In this document: positions 1-14,400 of the stretch, piece by piece
Layout of the letters: each line of letters opens with the position of its first letter
How positions within the stretch are numbered: the stretch's first letter is position 1
Source: JADJOY01 sp016713535 [NCBI: Deltaproteobacteria bacterium]
Lineage (GTDB): Bacteria > JADJOY01
NCBI GenBank assembly: GCA_016713535.1
Contig: JADJOY010000061.1
Span: 1-64,000 of the forward strand
Length of the DNA: 64,000 nucleotides
Direction of reading: 5' to 3'
The notes under the pieces: model-generated
Databases searched by the model: none
Seen by the model: the letters and a program-made list of their open reading frames with translations, nothing else
What the model was told of the DNA's origin: nothing
Translations under genes and position numbers: made by a program

Positions 1-80
1 TCCGCGCCGTACAGGGATCGACGGGAGCGGCGATGGTGCGTCGTCGCGTGTCGCCGGTCGCGCGACGCGCGACCCTCCGG
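1..80. repeat. Partial unit of the 166-bp REP-like repeat
   Basis: The first 80 bases match the second half of the 166-bp unit found in tandem at 3.7-5.3 kb, including the perfect dyad GGTCGCGCG / CGCGCGACC around 55-75. An array of the same family therefore probably ends here and continues off the left edge. Long open frames through it are a by-product of GC-rich DNA without stop codons, not genes. Confidence 0.85.
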
Positions 81-289
81 CCATCCCCGCCGCGCCTACT
101 TTCGTTCGGGGTAGCGAGGGACCGTCATTATCCCGACAGCGGGGCGCGCCGCATGCTGACAATTTGTGGTCGCTCAGTGACCTCTGCACCGAAATCCCGC
201 ACGGAAACGGCGCGTTTCGCATGGAGCCCGGATTGCAAAGCTACGCGGCCAACGGGGAGCGAGCCCAGGTCACGAGGAGCGACCGCACC

Positions 290-334
290 TTGACTCGGTC
301 GAGGGGCGGTACGTAAATCGCGATCGCGATCGCG
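290..334 (+). promoter_or_regulatory. Candidate promoter and palindromic operator upstream of the PilB-like gene
   Basis: TTGACT at 290-295 is followed 18 bases later by a weak -10 candidate, TAAATC (314-319). Directly adjoining it, 319-334 is a perfect 16-bp palindrome made of alternating CGCGAT blocks, about 50 bases before the ATG at 385. The palindrome is seen directly; its role as an operator or the promoter call is inference. The rest of 80-384 shows no gene that I can support. Confidence 0.3.
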
Positions 335-384
335 GCCCACACGGAGTGCGGGGGGCTCTCGGGCATCCCGCCGCGGAGCGAGAG

Positions 385-2847
385 ATGTCCAAGACCTTGG
401 GACCACTGCTTCTTCAGGCCGGGATCCTCAACGCCGCCGATCTCGAGCAGTGCGTCGAGGAAGCGAAGAAGCGGCGCATGTCGCTCTTCGACCTCATCAT
501 CCACGAGAAGCGGGTGTCGGAGGAGTCGCTCTCCGAGACCTTCTCGAAGTGGCTCGACCTCCCGCTGGTGCGTCTCGCCAGCGCGACCGTCGACCCCAAG
601 GCGCTGCGCGCGGTGACCGAGGAGATGGCGCGCAAGCACACCGTGATGCCCATCAAGGTCGAGAAGAACTCGTTGGTCCTGGCGATGGCCGACCCGTCCG
701 ACTTCAGCGCCATCCAGGACGTGAGCTTCGCCGCGGGCCTGAGCGTGCGCCCGGTGGTCGCGAGCCGCACCGAGATCGTCGACGCCATCGACCGCTACTA
801 CACCACCGAGGACAAGCTCCAGGACTTCCTGAGCAACGTCGCCGACGCCACCGAGCTCAGCTTCGTCGCCGAGGGCGCGAGCGGCGTCGACCTCGACGCC
901 ATGGACGCCCGCGAGGCGGCGCAGCTCGCGCCGGTGGTGCGGATGGTGAACCTGCTCATCCAGGACGCCATCAAGAGCGGCGCCTCCGACGTCCACGTCG
1001 AGCCCGGCCTCAACAACCTGCAGGTGCGGCTGCGCGTCGACGGCGTGCTGCGCGACTACATGCAGGTGCCCAAGTGGCTGCACGCCGCGGTCACGTCGCG
1101 CCTCAAGATCCTGGCCGACCTCGACATCGCCGAGCGCCGGCTGCCCCAGGACGGCCGCATCAAGGCGCAGTTCCAGGGCAAGTCGCTCGACATCCGCGTC
1201 TCCACCTTGCCGACCCATTTCGGCGAGAAGGTGGTGATGCGCGTCCTCGGCACCAACCAGATCCCGACCTTCCGCGCGATGGGCCTCACCGACGAGCAGT
1301 GCGCCACCCTCGAGGGCTGCCTCAACCAGCCGCAGGGCATGGTGCTGGTGACCGGCCCGACCGGGTCGGGCAAGACGACCGGCCTCTACTCGATGCTGAC
1401 CAAGCGCAAGAGCCCCGAGGTCAACATCGTCACGGTCGAGGATCCGATCGAGTACCAGCTCGCGGGGATCACCCAGGTCCAGGTCAACACCAAGACCGGC
1501 CTCACGTTCCCCAAGGTGCTGCGCTCGGTGCTGCGCCAGGACCCGGACGTGATCCTGGTCGGCGAGATCCGCGACCTCGAGACCGCCGAGATCGCGTTCC
1601 GCGCCGCCATGACGGGCCACCTGGTGCTGAGCACGGTGCACACCAACAGCGCGCTCGCGACGATCACGCGGCTCCTCGACCTCGGCGTCGACCCGGTGCT
1701 CATCACGTCGTCGGTGCAGCTCATCGTCGCGCAGCGCCTCGCGCGCCGCATCTGCATGCGCTGCAAGGAGGCGTACACGCCGCCGCCCGACGTGCTCGCC
1801 AAGCTGCGCCTCGAGGGGACGCAGATGACGTTCTACCGGGGCCGCGGCTGCGGCGCGTGCGGACGCACCGGCTACGCGGGCCGGGTGGGCATCTTCGAGA
1901 TGGTGCGCATGACGCCCAAGTTGAAGGAGCTCATCCAGAAGAAGGGCACCGAGGGCGAGCTGCGCAAGGCGGTCGCCCAGACCGGCACGCGCATGCTCGC
2001 CGACGACGCCCTCGAGAAGCTGCGCCAGGGCGTCACCTCGCCCGAGGAAGTGCTGCGCGTCATCCAGTTCGACGAGGAAGACCTGGTGCGCTGCCCGCAG
2101 TGCACCGCCTTCATCCACCTCGACTTCTCGACCTGCCCGTATTGCCTCCACTCGCTCAAGGACCTGTGCGAGGGGTGCGGCCAGGAGCTCAAGATCGAGT
2201 GGCGGATCTGCCCCTACTGCAACGCCAAGAAGCGCGCGCCGGGGAGCGACACCTTCGAGTACTCGCGGACCACGCCGGTACGCAGGCGTCCGCCCGCGCC
2301 GACGCCGATGCCGCGGGCCGCGGCCTCCGCGGGCTGGGGTGGCGGTGGTGGAGGTGGCGGGATGGCGATGGCCGGCGTCGGCACCTCCGCCGCGGGCGCC
2401 GGGCCCACCGAGTGGGCGATGCCACGCCCCGCGCCGCGGGCGCGACCGCAGCCGACCGTGAAGCGGCCCAACGTGCTGGTGGTCGATCACGACCCCGGCG
2501 TCCTCGAAGGCATCCAGTCGGCGCTCGCGCTCTTGCCGGTCGAGGTCGACGTGATGGTCGCGACGAGCGCCGAGGACGCGCTCGGCGCGGTCTCGGAGCG
2601 GCTGCCCGACCTGGTGATCGCGGAGGTCGCGCTCGGCGGCATGGACGGCTTCGAGTTGTGCCGCCACCTGCGCGAGGACATCCGCACGGCGTTCGTGCCG
2701 GTGGTGATGCTCGCGAGCCCGGGCGAGGACCAGTCCCGCGCCAAGGGCTACCACGTGGGCGCCGACGACTACGTGTCGAAGCCGTTCTCGAGCGAGGACC
2801 TCAACGCCCGCGTGCTGCGGTTGCTGCGCAGGACGTATGGGATCTGA
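385..2847 (+). CDS. PilB/GspE-type secretion or pilus ATPase with C-terminal zinc ribbon and degenerate receiver domain
   Basis: This is a type II secretion / type IV pilus assembly ATPase, a cytoplasmic hexamer that powers pilin or pseudopilin polymerisation. The product is 820 aa from the ATG at 385; the open frame extends to 346, but 385 follows a GGAG-like site and starts the MshEN-type N-terminal domain. The Walker A motif GPTGSGKT is at residues 324-331, followed by the Asp box (VEDPIEYQ), Walker B (ILVGEIRD) and a C4 zinc site (C457, C460, C489, C492). Beyond the normal end of the family it adds a second zinc ribbon (about 570-615, three CxxC pairs), a Pro/Gly-rich linker (about 625-695) and a receiver domain (about 697-815). 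The receiver's phospho-acceptor position holds Glu747 instead of Asp, while the Lys of the DDYVSKPF motif is kept. It overlaps the next gene by 11 bases. Confidence 0.9.
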   Translation: MSKTLGPLLLQAGILNAADLEQCVEEAKKRRMSLFDLIIHEKRVSEESLSETFSKWLDLPLVRLASATVDPKALRAVTEEMARKHTVMPIKVEKNSLVLAMADPSDFSAIQDVSFAAGLSVRPVVASRTEIVDAIDRYYTTEDKLQDFLSNVADATELSFVAEGASGVDLDAMDAREAAQLAPVVRMVNLLIQDAIKSGASDVHVEPGLNNLQVRLRVDGVLRDYMQVPKWLHAAVTSRLKILADLDIAERRLPQDGRIKAQFQGKSLDIRVSTLPTHFGEKVVMRVLGTNQIPTFRAMGLTDEQCATLEGCLNQPQGMVLVTGPTGSGKTTGLYSMLTKRKSPEVNIVTVEDPIEYQLAGITQVQVNTKTGLTFPKVLRSVLRQDPDVILVGEIRDLETAEIAFRAAMTGHLVLSTVHTNSALATITRLLDLGVDPVLITSSVQLIVAQRLARRICMRCKEAYTPPPDVLAKLRLEGTQMTFYRGRGCGACGRTGYAGRVGIFEMVRMTPKLKELIQKKGTEGELRKAVAQTGTRMLADDALEKLRQGVTSPEEVLRVIQFDEEDLVRCPQCTAFIHLDFSTCPYCLHSLKDLCEGCGQELKIEWRICPYCNAKKRAPGSDTFEYSRTTPVRRRPPAPTPMPRAAASAGWGGGGGGGGMAMAGVGTSAAGAGPTEWAMPRPAPRARPQPTVKRPNVLVVDHDPGVLEGIQSALALLPVEVDVMVATSAEDALGAVSERLPDLVIAEVALGGMDGFELCRHLREDIRTAFVPVVMLASPGEDQSRAKGYHVGADDYVSKPFSSEDLNARVLRLLRRTYGI

Positions 2848-3691
2848 GGCGCGAGCCGAAGGTGTGAAGGACTACTACTCCATCCTCGGCGTGGAGCGCG
2901 GCGCCACCGCGACCGCGATCAAGGCGGCGTATCGCCGCCTCGCCCGCACCCACCATCCCGACTACGTGATCGGCGAGAGCGAGGAGCTGCAGGCGCAGGC
3001 GTCGATCCGGATGGCCGAGCTCAACGAGGCCTACGACGTGCTCTCGAACGGCGAAGCGCGCCGCGAATACGACGAGCGCTGGGTGACGTTCTCGTCGGGC
3101 ACGTTCCACGTGCCGAGCCGCCACACCGCGCCGATCACTCCCGAGGACCTGGAGGTCGCGGCGACGCTCGAGGCGCGCTCGCGGCCACGCGCCACCGATC
3201 GTGTCACCGGAAGCGTCGTGTCCGCGTTCGCCAAGCGCACCTGCCAGGAGCTGATCGAGGGTCGCAAGGGGCTGGCGTGGCGGCGCGCCGACGTCGAGGG
3301 GTTCTCGTGGTCGCTCAACGCGAGCGCCTGGCCGCTCAGGTTCTGGATCCACCTGCGCTCCTTCGACACCCTCGACCCCGGCTCCACCGAGCGCTTCATC
3401 GAGCGCGGCGAGGAGGCGGTGCGAGCGAGCAAGCGCCTCGTCGGCAGGGACCTCTCGCTCTTCGTGCTCGCGTTCTACCGGATCGACGAGCCCGATCAGG
3501 TCACCGCGATGTGCCGCCGGTTCCGGGAGTCCGCGCTCAAGTCCGGTGCGGGCAGCGCGGAGGTGAACGTGGCGCTGGTCGACGTGGTGCACGGCCGCTC
3601 GCTGCCGTACGGACCGCCGCCCTCCGACGGTCGCTTCGCCGAGGTCATCCGCCACATGGGCCTCAACTTCGGCCGCAACCAGCATCACTGA
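2837..3691 (+). CDS. J-domain (DnaJ-like) protein
   Basis: The 284-aa product begins with a J domain (residues 12-75) carrying the HPD motif at 40-42, which stimulates the ATPase of an Hsp70 partner. The remaining ~200 residues have no glycine/phenylalanine region, zinc fingers or substrate-binding domain of true DnaJ and I do not recognise them. The ATG lies inside the 3' end of the preceding ATPase gene (11-base overlap), so the two are co-translated and this J protein may serve a chaperone role linked to that ATPase. The function of the C-terminal part is unknown. Confidence 0.85.
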   Translation: MGSEARAEGVKDYYSILGVERGATATAIKAAYRRLARTHHPDYVIGESEELQAQASIRMAELNEAYDVLSNGEARREYDERWVTFSSGTFHVPSRHTAPITPEDLEVAATLEARSRPRATDRVTGSVVSAFAKRTCQELIEGRKGLAWRRADVEGFSWSLNASAWPLRFWIHLRSFDTLDPGSTERFIERGEEAVRASKRLVGRDLSLFVLAFYRIDEPDQVTAMCRRFRESALKSGAGSAEVNVALVDVVHGRSLPYGPPPSDGRFAEVIRHMGLNFGRNQHH

Positions 3692-3714
3692 TCGCCCGCG
3701 ACCGATCGCGCGCC

Positions 3715-5305
3715 TGGGGGAGGGGCACGCGCCGCGTGCCCGGCGATACAACGGGGCGTGGGCATCGCCGCCGTCGCGGATCGCCGGTCGCGCGACGCGC
3801 GACCCTCCGTCCTGGGGCGATCGGGAGGGGCACGCGCCGCGTGCCCGGCGATACGACGGGGCGTGGGCATCGCCGCCGTCGCGGATCCCTGCTCGATCCG
3901 CGCCGTACCAGGCTCGACGGGAGCGGCGATGGTGCGCCGTCGCGTATCGCCGGTCGCGCGACGCGCGACCCTCCGTCCTGGGGCGATCGGGAGGGGCACG
4001 CGCCGCGTGCCCGGCGATACGACGGGGCGTGGGCATCGCCGCCGTCGCGGATCCCTGCTCGATCCCCGCCGTACAGGGATCGACGGGACCGGCGTTGGTG
4101 CGCCGTCGCGTATCGCCGGTCGCGCGACGCGCGACCCTCCGTCCTGGGGCGATCGGGAGGGGCACGCGCCGCGTGCTCGGCGATACGACGGGGCGCGGGC
4201 ATCGCCGCCGTCGCGGATCCCTGCTCGATCCGCGCCGTACAGGGATCGACGGGAGCGGCGTTGGTGCGCCGTCGCGTATCGCCGGTCGCGCGACGCGCGA
4301 CCCTCCGTCCTGGGGCGATCGGGAGGGGCACGCGCCGCGTGCCCGGCGATACGACGGGGCGTGGGCATCGCCGCCGTCGCGGATCCCTGCTCGATCCGCG
4401 CCGTACAGGGATCGACGGGAGCGGCGATGGTGCGCCGTCGCGTATCGCCGGTCGCGCGACGCGCGACCCTCCGTCCTGGGGCGATCGGGAGGGCACGCGC
4501 CGCGCCCGGCGATACGACGGGCGTGGGCATCGCCGCCGTCGCGGATCCCTGCTCGATCCCCGCCGTACAGGGATCGACGGGAGCGGCGATGGTGCGTCGT
4601 CGCGTATCGCCGGTCGCGCGACGCGCGACCCTCCGTCCTGGGGCGATCGGGAGGGGCACGCGCCGCGTGCCCGGCGATACGACGGGGCGCGGGCATCGCC
4701 GCCGTCGCGGATCCCTGCTCGATCCGCGCCGTACAGGGCTCGACGGGAGCGGCGATGGTGCGCCGTCGCGTATCGCCGGTCGCGCGACGCGCGACCCTCC
4801 GTCCTGGGGCGATCGGGAGGGGCACGCGTCGCGTGCCCGGCGATACGACGGGGCGTGGGCATCGCCGCCGTCGCGGATCCCTGCTCGATCCGCGCCGTAC
4901 AGGGATCGACGGGAGCGGCGATGGTGCGTCGTCGCGTATCGCCGGTCGCGCGACGCGCGACCCTCCGACCTGGGGCGATCGGGAGGGGCACGCGCCGCGT
5001 GCCCGGCGATACGACGGGGCGCGGGCATCGCCGCCGTCGCGGATCCCTGCTCGATCCGCGCCGTACAGGGATCGACGGGACCGGCGTTGGTGCGCCGTCG
5101 CGTATCGCCGGTCGCGCGACGCGCGACCCTCCGTCCTGGGGCGATCGGGAGGGGCACGCGCCGCGTGCCCGGCGATACGACGGGGCGTGGGCATCGCCGC
5201 CGTCGCGGATCCCTGCTCGATCCCCGCCGTACAGGGATCGACGGGAGCGGCGATGGTGCGCCGTCGCGTATCGCCGGTCGCGCGACGCGCGACCCTCCGG
5301 CGCCC
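3715..5305. repeat. 166-bp tandem array of REP-like double hairpins (about 9.5 units)
   Basis: The same landmark recurs at 3805, 3971, 4137, 4303, 4469, 4631, 4797, 4963, 5129 and 5295: every interval is 166 bases except one of 162, caused by small deletions near 4500. Each unit holds two strong dyads, GGGCACGCG / CGCGTGCCC (one-base loop) and GGTCGCGCG / CGCGCGACC (one-base loop). The first is preceded by GGAG; the second, read on the other strand, is also preceded by GGAG. The period is not a multiple of three, and long frames are open on both strands, so the apparent proteins here are artefacts. The array fills the gap between two convergent genes. The structure suggests an amplified REP/BIME element. 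Confidence 0.9.
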
Positions 5306-5354
5306 GAGGGAGCGGGTGCGCTGAAGCGGCTCGCTCCCCCGGGATGCGCGCGGC

Positions 5355-9530
<4,176 letters not shown>

Positions 9531-9820
9531 GGTGCCCGTCGGTCCGCTGGTCTCGGGAACGGACCGCCTCCTCGCGTGACCGGCGTGCGTCGGAGTCGCG
9601 ATCCTGGCTGCCGCGTGGCCTCGGCCTCGGGTGGGCCGGGTCGAGGAACGCGACCGAGCGGAAGCTACCTGCTCCGACGAGCGCGGGCCATGCCTCGCGG
9701 GCGGCTCTCGCGGGCCCGACGGCGGACCCGGCTGGCGTGGCGGAGCATCGAAGCGGGTGTCCCTCGACCGCCGTGACCTGTAGCCAACAGGTCACGCGGC
9801 GGGTAGATTGGTTTGTTGCT

Positions 9821-9826
9821 TACAAT
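9821..9826 (+). promoter_or_regulatory. Possible -10 element in the 9531-9880 divergent gap
   Basis: The gap between the minus-strand CheB/CheR kinase and the plus-strand gene at 9881 contains one AT-richer stretch (9804-9830) with TACAAT at 9821-9826. I see no convincing -35 at the right distance. The rest of the gap shows no supportable gene or repeat. Confidence 0.2.
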
Positions 9827-9880
9827 CCACGTCTCGAGGTGACATTGGCGGTCTGGGTCTCTCAGGAGGAGCGTCCGTCG

Positions 9881-11116
9881 GTGACGCCGCAGGCGCGGCG
9901 CCGCACGGCGCATCTGGCGAACCTCGATGCGGTCGCCGAGCAGGCGATCGACGCCTACCTCGAGCGCGAGCCCGAGGGGGACGAGGTCACGCTCGCCGTC
10001 CTTTCCGCCGTCGGTCCGGACCGGCTCCGCGCCACGGCGCCCAAGGTCCATCCCGATCGCCGCAAGCAAGACCTCGGGCTCCTGGTCGCGCAGCTCCTGG
10101 TCGACAAGTTCGGACCGCGCCGGGTGCTCACGCTGCGCGGCGACGACCGGCGCTCGCCGTCCACGCGCCGCAACACCTGGACCGACCTGCCGTGGGTGAA
10201 CCGGTTCACTCCCCACCGCGTGACGCCGACCCCGGACCCACCGGTCGAGCGGGTGGTGCTCGACGCGGTGACGATCCGCAAGATCGTCCTCGCCGAGGAC
10301 GATGCGCTCGACCTGATCGCGCTCGACCGGGTGCGCGGTGCGCACCCGATCTCGCTGGCGGCCAGCGCGCTGGCCGAGCTCGGCTTCCCGCTCGCCGAGC
10401 GCCGGGTCTCGCCGCGAAGCTGGGCGCGCCGCCTCGATCGCCTCGACCGCGTGGTGGATCCCGATCTGCCGGTGGTCCCGGGAGGCTGGGAGCTCGCGGC
10501 GCTGTGCGGCGTGCGGCCGATGGTCGGCTTCGACGAGCCCACCATGCGGCGCTGCTACCGCGCGGCGTGGGAGCACCTCAAGGCGGCCTCCTCGCCCGCG
10601 GACCTCGAGCGCCCCTGCGTCTACGAGCTCGGCGACGGGCGCCGGCGGCGCTAGGAGTTCCAGTTCGACCGCACCCAGGTGCGGCCGGGGCTCGACGAGC
10701 CAGGGGACCGGTGGCGGGCCTGGTCGCGCGAGATCGGCGCCACGCTCCGCAAGCTGGCGGGGCCGGGGAATCGGCTCTCGGTGACGGATCTCGCGAAGCT
10801 CACGTCGGCGTTCCTGCTGATGGACCTCGCCGAGGACGCGGTCGGCAAGCTGGATCTCTTCGCGCGGGTCATCGCGGAGCGCGCGTGCGATGCCGCGCGC
10901 AAGCGTGAGCCGTACGCCGCGCAGCAGCGTGCCGACGCCCTCGAGCTGAACCTGCTCTTCGGGCTGTCGATGCCGATGGTGGTGTGCACCTACGACTCGG
11001 TGGTGCGCGCGATCGCGACCCGCAGCGGCGCAGCGGACGCCTGGCGGCTCATGTCCCCGGCCGGCATGCTGAGCTGGCTGGCGGCGCGGCGCGCCGGCGC
11101 GGCGGTGACGGCATGA
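9881..11116 (+). pseudogene. Unknown gene interrupted by an in-frame amber codon
   Basis: One reading frame runs from GTG 9881 (AGGAGG at 9864-9869 upstream) to the TGA at 11116, broken by a TAG at 10652-10654 right after an arginine run. The downstream part continues in the same frame without a gap and ends in ATGA, overlapping the next start, so it looks like one ~410-aa gene with a stop or base error rather than two genes. The protein is rich in charged residues with helical, hydrophobic stretches near the C-terminus and no signal peptide. I recognise no family. Position and overlaps put it at the head of the glucan synthase operon, so a role in that pathway is possible. Confidence 0.55.
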
Positions 11117-11436
11117 GACGGATCCACGTCAAGGTGGCGCGCGCCACGGCCTGGGAAGCGACGGGCGTCGAGCGCGCGGCCGCGGCCGCGCGGGTTCGGG
11201 ATCGGTCGCGGGGTCGGCTCGACACCTCGCCGCCTCGCCTCGCCGACGCGGCCGAGCCCAAGCGCGTGCGCGACCATCTGTTGCGCGTGTGCAGGCCGCC
11301 GGGCGTCCAGCCGATCGTGGCGCGCGGCCCTCCCGAGGCGGGTTTGCGCCGCATCCTCTCCCGCTGCCGCGGGTGGCTGGGGCGGCATCGCCGCGCCGGC
11401 GCGAAGCCCGCCGCCGCTCCCGAGGCGTCGCGATGA
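11113..11436 (+). CDS. Small arginine-rich protein of unknown function
   Basis: The 107-aa frame starts at the ATG overlapping the previous stop (ATGA at 11113-11116) and itself ends in ATGA overlapping the start of the glucan synthase gene at 11433. Such coupling on both sides supports translation. The product is highly basic (many Arg), has no clear hydrophobic segment and shows no motif that I know. It could be an accessory protein of the glucan synthase or simply a spacer frame in GC-rich DNA. Confidence 0.4.
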   Translation: MRRIHVKVARATAWEATGVERAAAAARVRDRSRGRLDTSPPRLADAAEPKRVRDHLLRVCRPPGVQPIVARGPPEAGLRRILSRCRGWLGRHRRAGAKPAAAPEASR

Positions 11437-14400
11437 GTGCCCGTCGTCGGTTCGTGCTGCGGCGCCCGGGCCGCTCCCGTCCCACTCAGGGGGACGAGCT
11501 GATCCGTGCCGAGCTCTTCGGCATCGAGCGCCTCGAGCAGCACGGCGCGAGCCTCGCCGAGGCGCAGCGGGTGATCCGCGGACCCGCGCGCGGCGTGAAG
11601 CTACATCGCCGGCTGAGCGAGAACGCGGTCGCGCTGCTCGCCGCCTATCGCACCATCATCGCCGCGATCCACGAGGACCGCGCGATCACCCCCGCGGCCG
11701 AGTGGCTGGTCGACAACTTCCACCTCGTCGAGGAGCAGATCCGCCAGGCCCGCGCCGACCTGCCGCCCGGCTACTACCGCCAGCTTCCCAAGCTCGCCGA
11801 CGGGCCGCTCTGCGGTCACCCGCGCATCTACGGCCTGGCGTGGGCGTACGTGGCGCACACCGACAGCCGCCTCGATCCTCAATCCCTGGCTCGCTTCCTG
11901 AGCGCCTACCAGGGCGTCCAGCCCCTCACCATCGGCGAGCTCTGGGCGCTGGCGATCACGCTGCGCATCGTGCTGGTCGAGAACCTGCGTCGCGCCGCCG
12001 ATCAGCTCGTGCGCGGGCGGCTCGCGCGGCAGCGCGCCGACGCGCTCGCCGATCGCCTGCTGACGCACGACCCCGCGAACGCCGCCGCCACCCAGCGCAC
12101 GCTCGCGCGCGCCACGTCGGGAGCGCTCGAGACGGCGTTCGCGGTGCAGCTCATCCAGCGGCTTCGCGACCTCGATCCGACCGTCACGCCGGCGCTGCGC
12201 TCGCTCGACGAGCAGCTCGCGGCCCACGGAACCACCGCGGGCGACCTGGTCCGCGAGGAGCACCGCAGGCTGGGCGCGAGCAACATCACGGTCCGCAACG
12301 TGATCACCAGCATGCGGCTGCTCTCGGACCTCGACTGGCGCAAGATCTTCGAGGCCGCGAGCCTGGTCGACGCGACGCTGCGAGACGGCAGCGCGTTCGG
12401 CGCGATGGACTTCCCCACCCGTGACCGCTACCGACACGCGATCGAGGAGCTCGCGAGGTGCTCGCCGGCGAGCGAGGTGGAGGTCGCCGAGCAGGTGATC
12501 CGCGCTTGCCAGGAGGCGGCCGCCGCGGTGACCGCGGAGCCGAGCACCTCCAACCCGCGCGCGATCGACCCCGGCTACCACCTGATCTCGTCGGGGCGCC
12601 GCGACCTCGAGCGCAGGCTCGGGTTCCGTCCCTCGTGGCGGGTGTGGCGACCGCGCGCCTACAAGACCCTCGGCCTCTCCGGTTACGTCGGCGCGCTCGG
12701 GCTGGCAACCGCCGTGCTGTGCGTGATCGGGCTCGCGCCGCTGGCCCGCCACGGCGTCGAGGGCGCGTGGCTGGCCGTGTTCGCGGCGCTCGCGGTGCTG
12801 CCGGCGTCCAACGCGGCGCTCGCGCTCCTCAACCGCCACGTGACCCGGGTCTTCGGGCCGCGCGCCTTGCCCGCGCTCGAGCTGCGCGACGGCGTCCCCA
12901 CCGAGCTGCGCACGCTGGTGGTGGTCCCGACGCTGCTCACCTCGGCGCGCGCCGTCGAGGAGCAGATCGAGCACCTCGAGGTCTGTCACCTCGCGAACAC
13001 CGAGGGCGATCTGCGCTACGCGCTGCTCTCGGACTGGACCGACGCCGACGCGGAGACCGTGGCGGGGGACGAGGAGCTGTTCGCGGCGGCCGCGGCCGGC
13101 ATCGCGCGGCTCAACCGCGCCCACTCGGACGGTGTCGACGGCGAGCGCTTCCTGTTGCTGCACCGCCGGCGGGTGTGGAACCCGGGTGAGCGGAGCTGGC
13201 TCGGCTGGGAGCGCAAGCGCGGCAAGCTGCGTGAGCTCAACCGCTGGCTGCGCGGCGCGACCGACACCACGTTCCTGCCGGTCGGTGGGCGCGCGGTGGT
13301 GCCGCCGCCGGGGGTTCGCTACGTCGTCACGCTCGACTCGGACACGCGGCTGCCGCGCGGCACGGCGCGCCGCCTGATCGGCAAGCTCGCGCATCCGCTC
13401 AACCGTCCCCAGCTCGACGTGGCGAGCGGGCGGGTGGTGTCCGGGCACGCGGTGCTGCAGCCGCGAGTCAACGCCGGGTTGCCGATGAACCGCGACGCGT
13501 CCCGCTTCCAGCGCACGTTCTCGGGCGCCTCCGGGATCGATCCGTATTCGTTCGCCGCCTCGGACGTGTACCAGGACGTCTTCGGTGAAGGGTCCTACAC
13601 CGGCAAGGGGATCTACGACGTCGACGCGTTCGAGTCCGCGCTCGAGGACCGCGTGCCGGACAGCACGCTGCTCAGCCACGACCTCCTCGAGGGCATCTTC
13701 GCGCGCGCCGGGCTGGTGTCCGACATCGAGGTGCTCGACGAGTTTCCGACCCGCTTCGACGTCGCGGCGGCGCGCCAGCACCGCTGGGCGCGCGGCGACT
13801 GGCAGCTCCTGCCGTGGATCTTCGCGCGCGGTCGCGACTCGAGCGGTGAGCCGGCGCGCCGCGAGATCCCCTGGATCGGCCGCTGGAAGATGCTCGACAA
13901 CCTGCGCCGGACCCTGGTGGCGCCCGCCGCGCTGGTCGCGCTGCTCGCGGGGTGGATGCTCCCGCTCCCCGCCGCGCTCTCGTGGACCGCGCTGGTGCTC
14001 GCGTCGATCGCGGTGCCGGCGTGGCTGCCGGTGCTCGACACGCTGGTACCGTGGCGCGGGCGTCTCGGGTGGCGCGGACGCCTCAGGGCGCTGCGCGCCG
14101 ACATCGCGCTCGCGGCGGCCCAGTCGGCGCTGTTGGTCACGTTCCTTCCCGCGGAAGCGTGGCTGATGGCCGATGCGATCGTGCGCACGCTCCACCGCAT
14201 GTCGCTCGGGCACAAGCACCTCCTCGAGTGGCTCACGGCGGACCAGGCGAAGTCCGACCGGCCGCTCGACCTCGGTGCGTACTACCGGCGCATGGCGGGC
14301 GGCGTGGCGCTCGCCGCCGTCGCCGTGGCGCTCGTCCTGGTGGGCCGCGGCGCGTGGCCGGTGGCGTTGCCGGTGGCCGCGCTGTGGCTCGCGGCGCCCG

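Noticed and set aside
241-2754. Long minus-strand frame opposite the PilB-like gene
   Set aside because: It is the codon-position shadow of a well-supported plus-strand gene, with Arg/Ala/His-rich composition and no domain.
3715-5305. CRISPR array
   Set aside because: Units are 166 bases of continuous repeat without unique spacers, and no cas genes are present.
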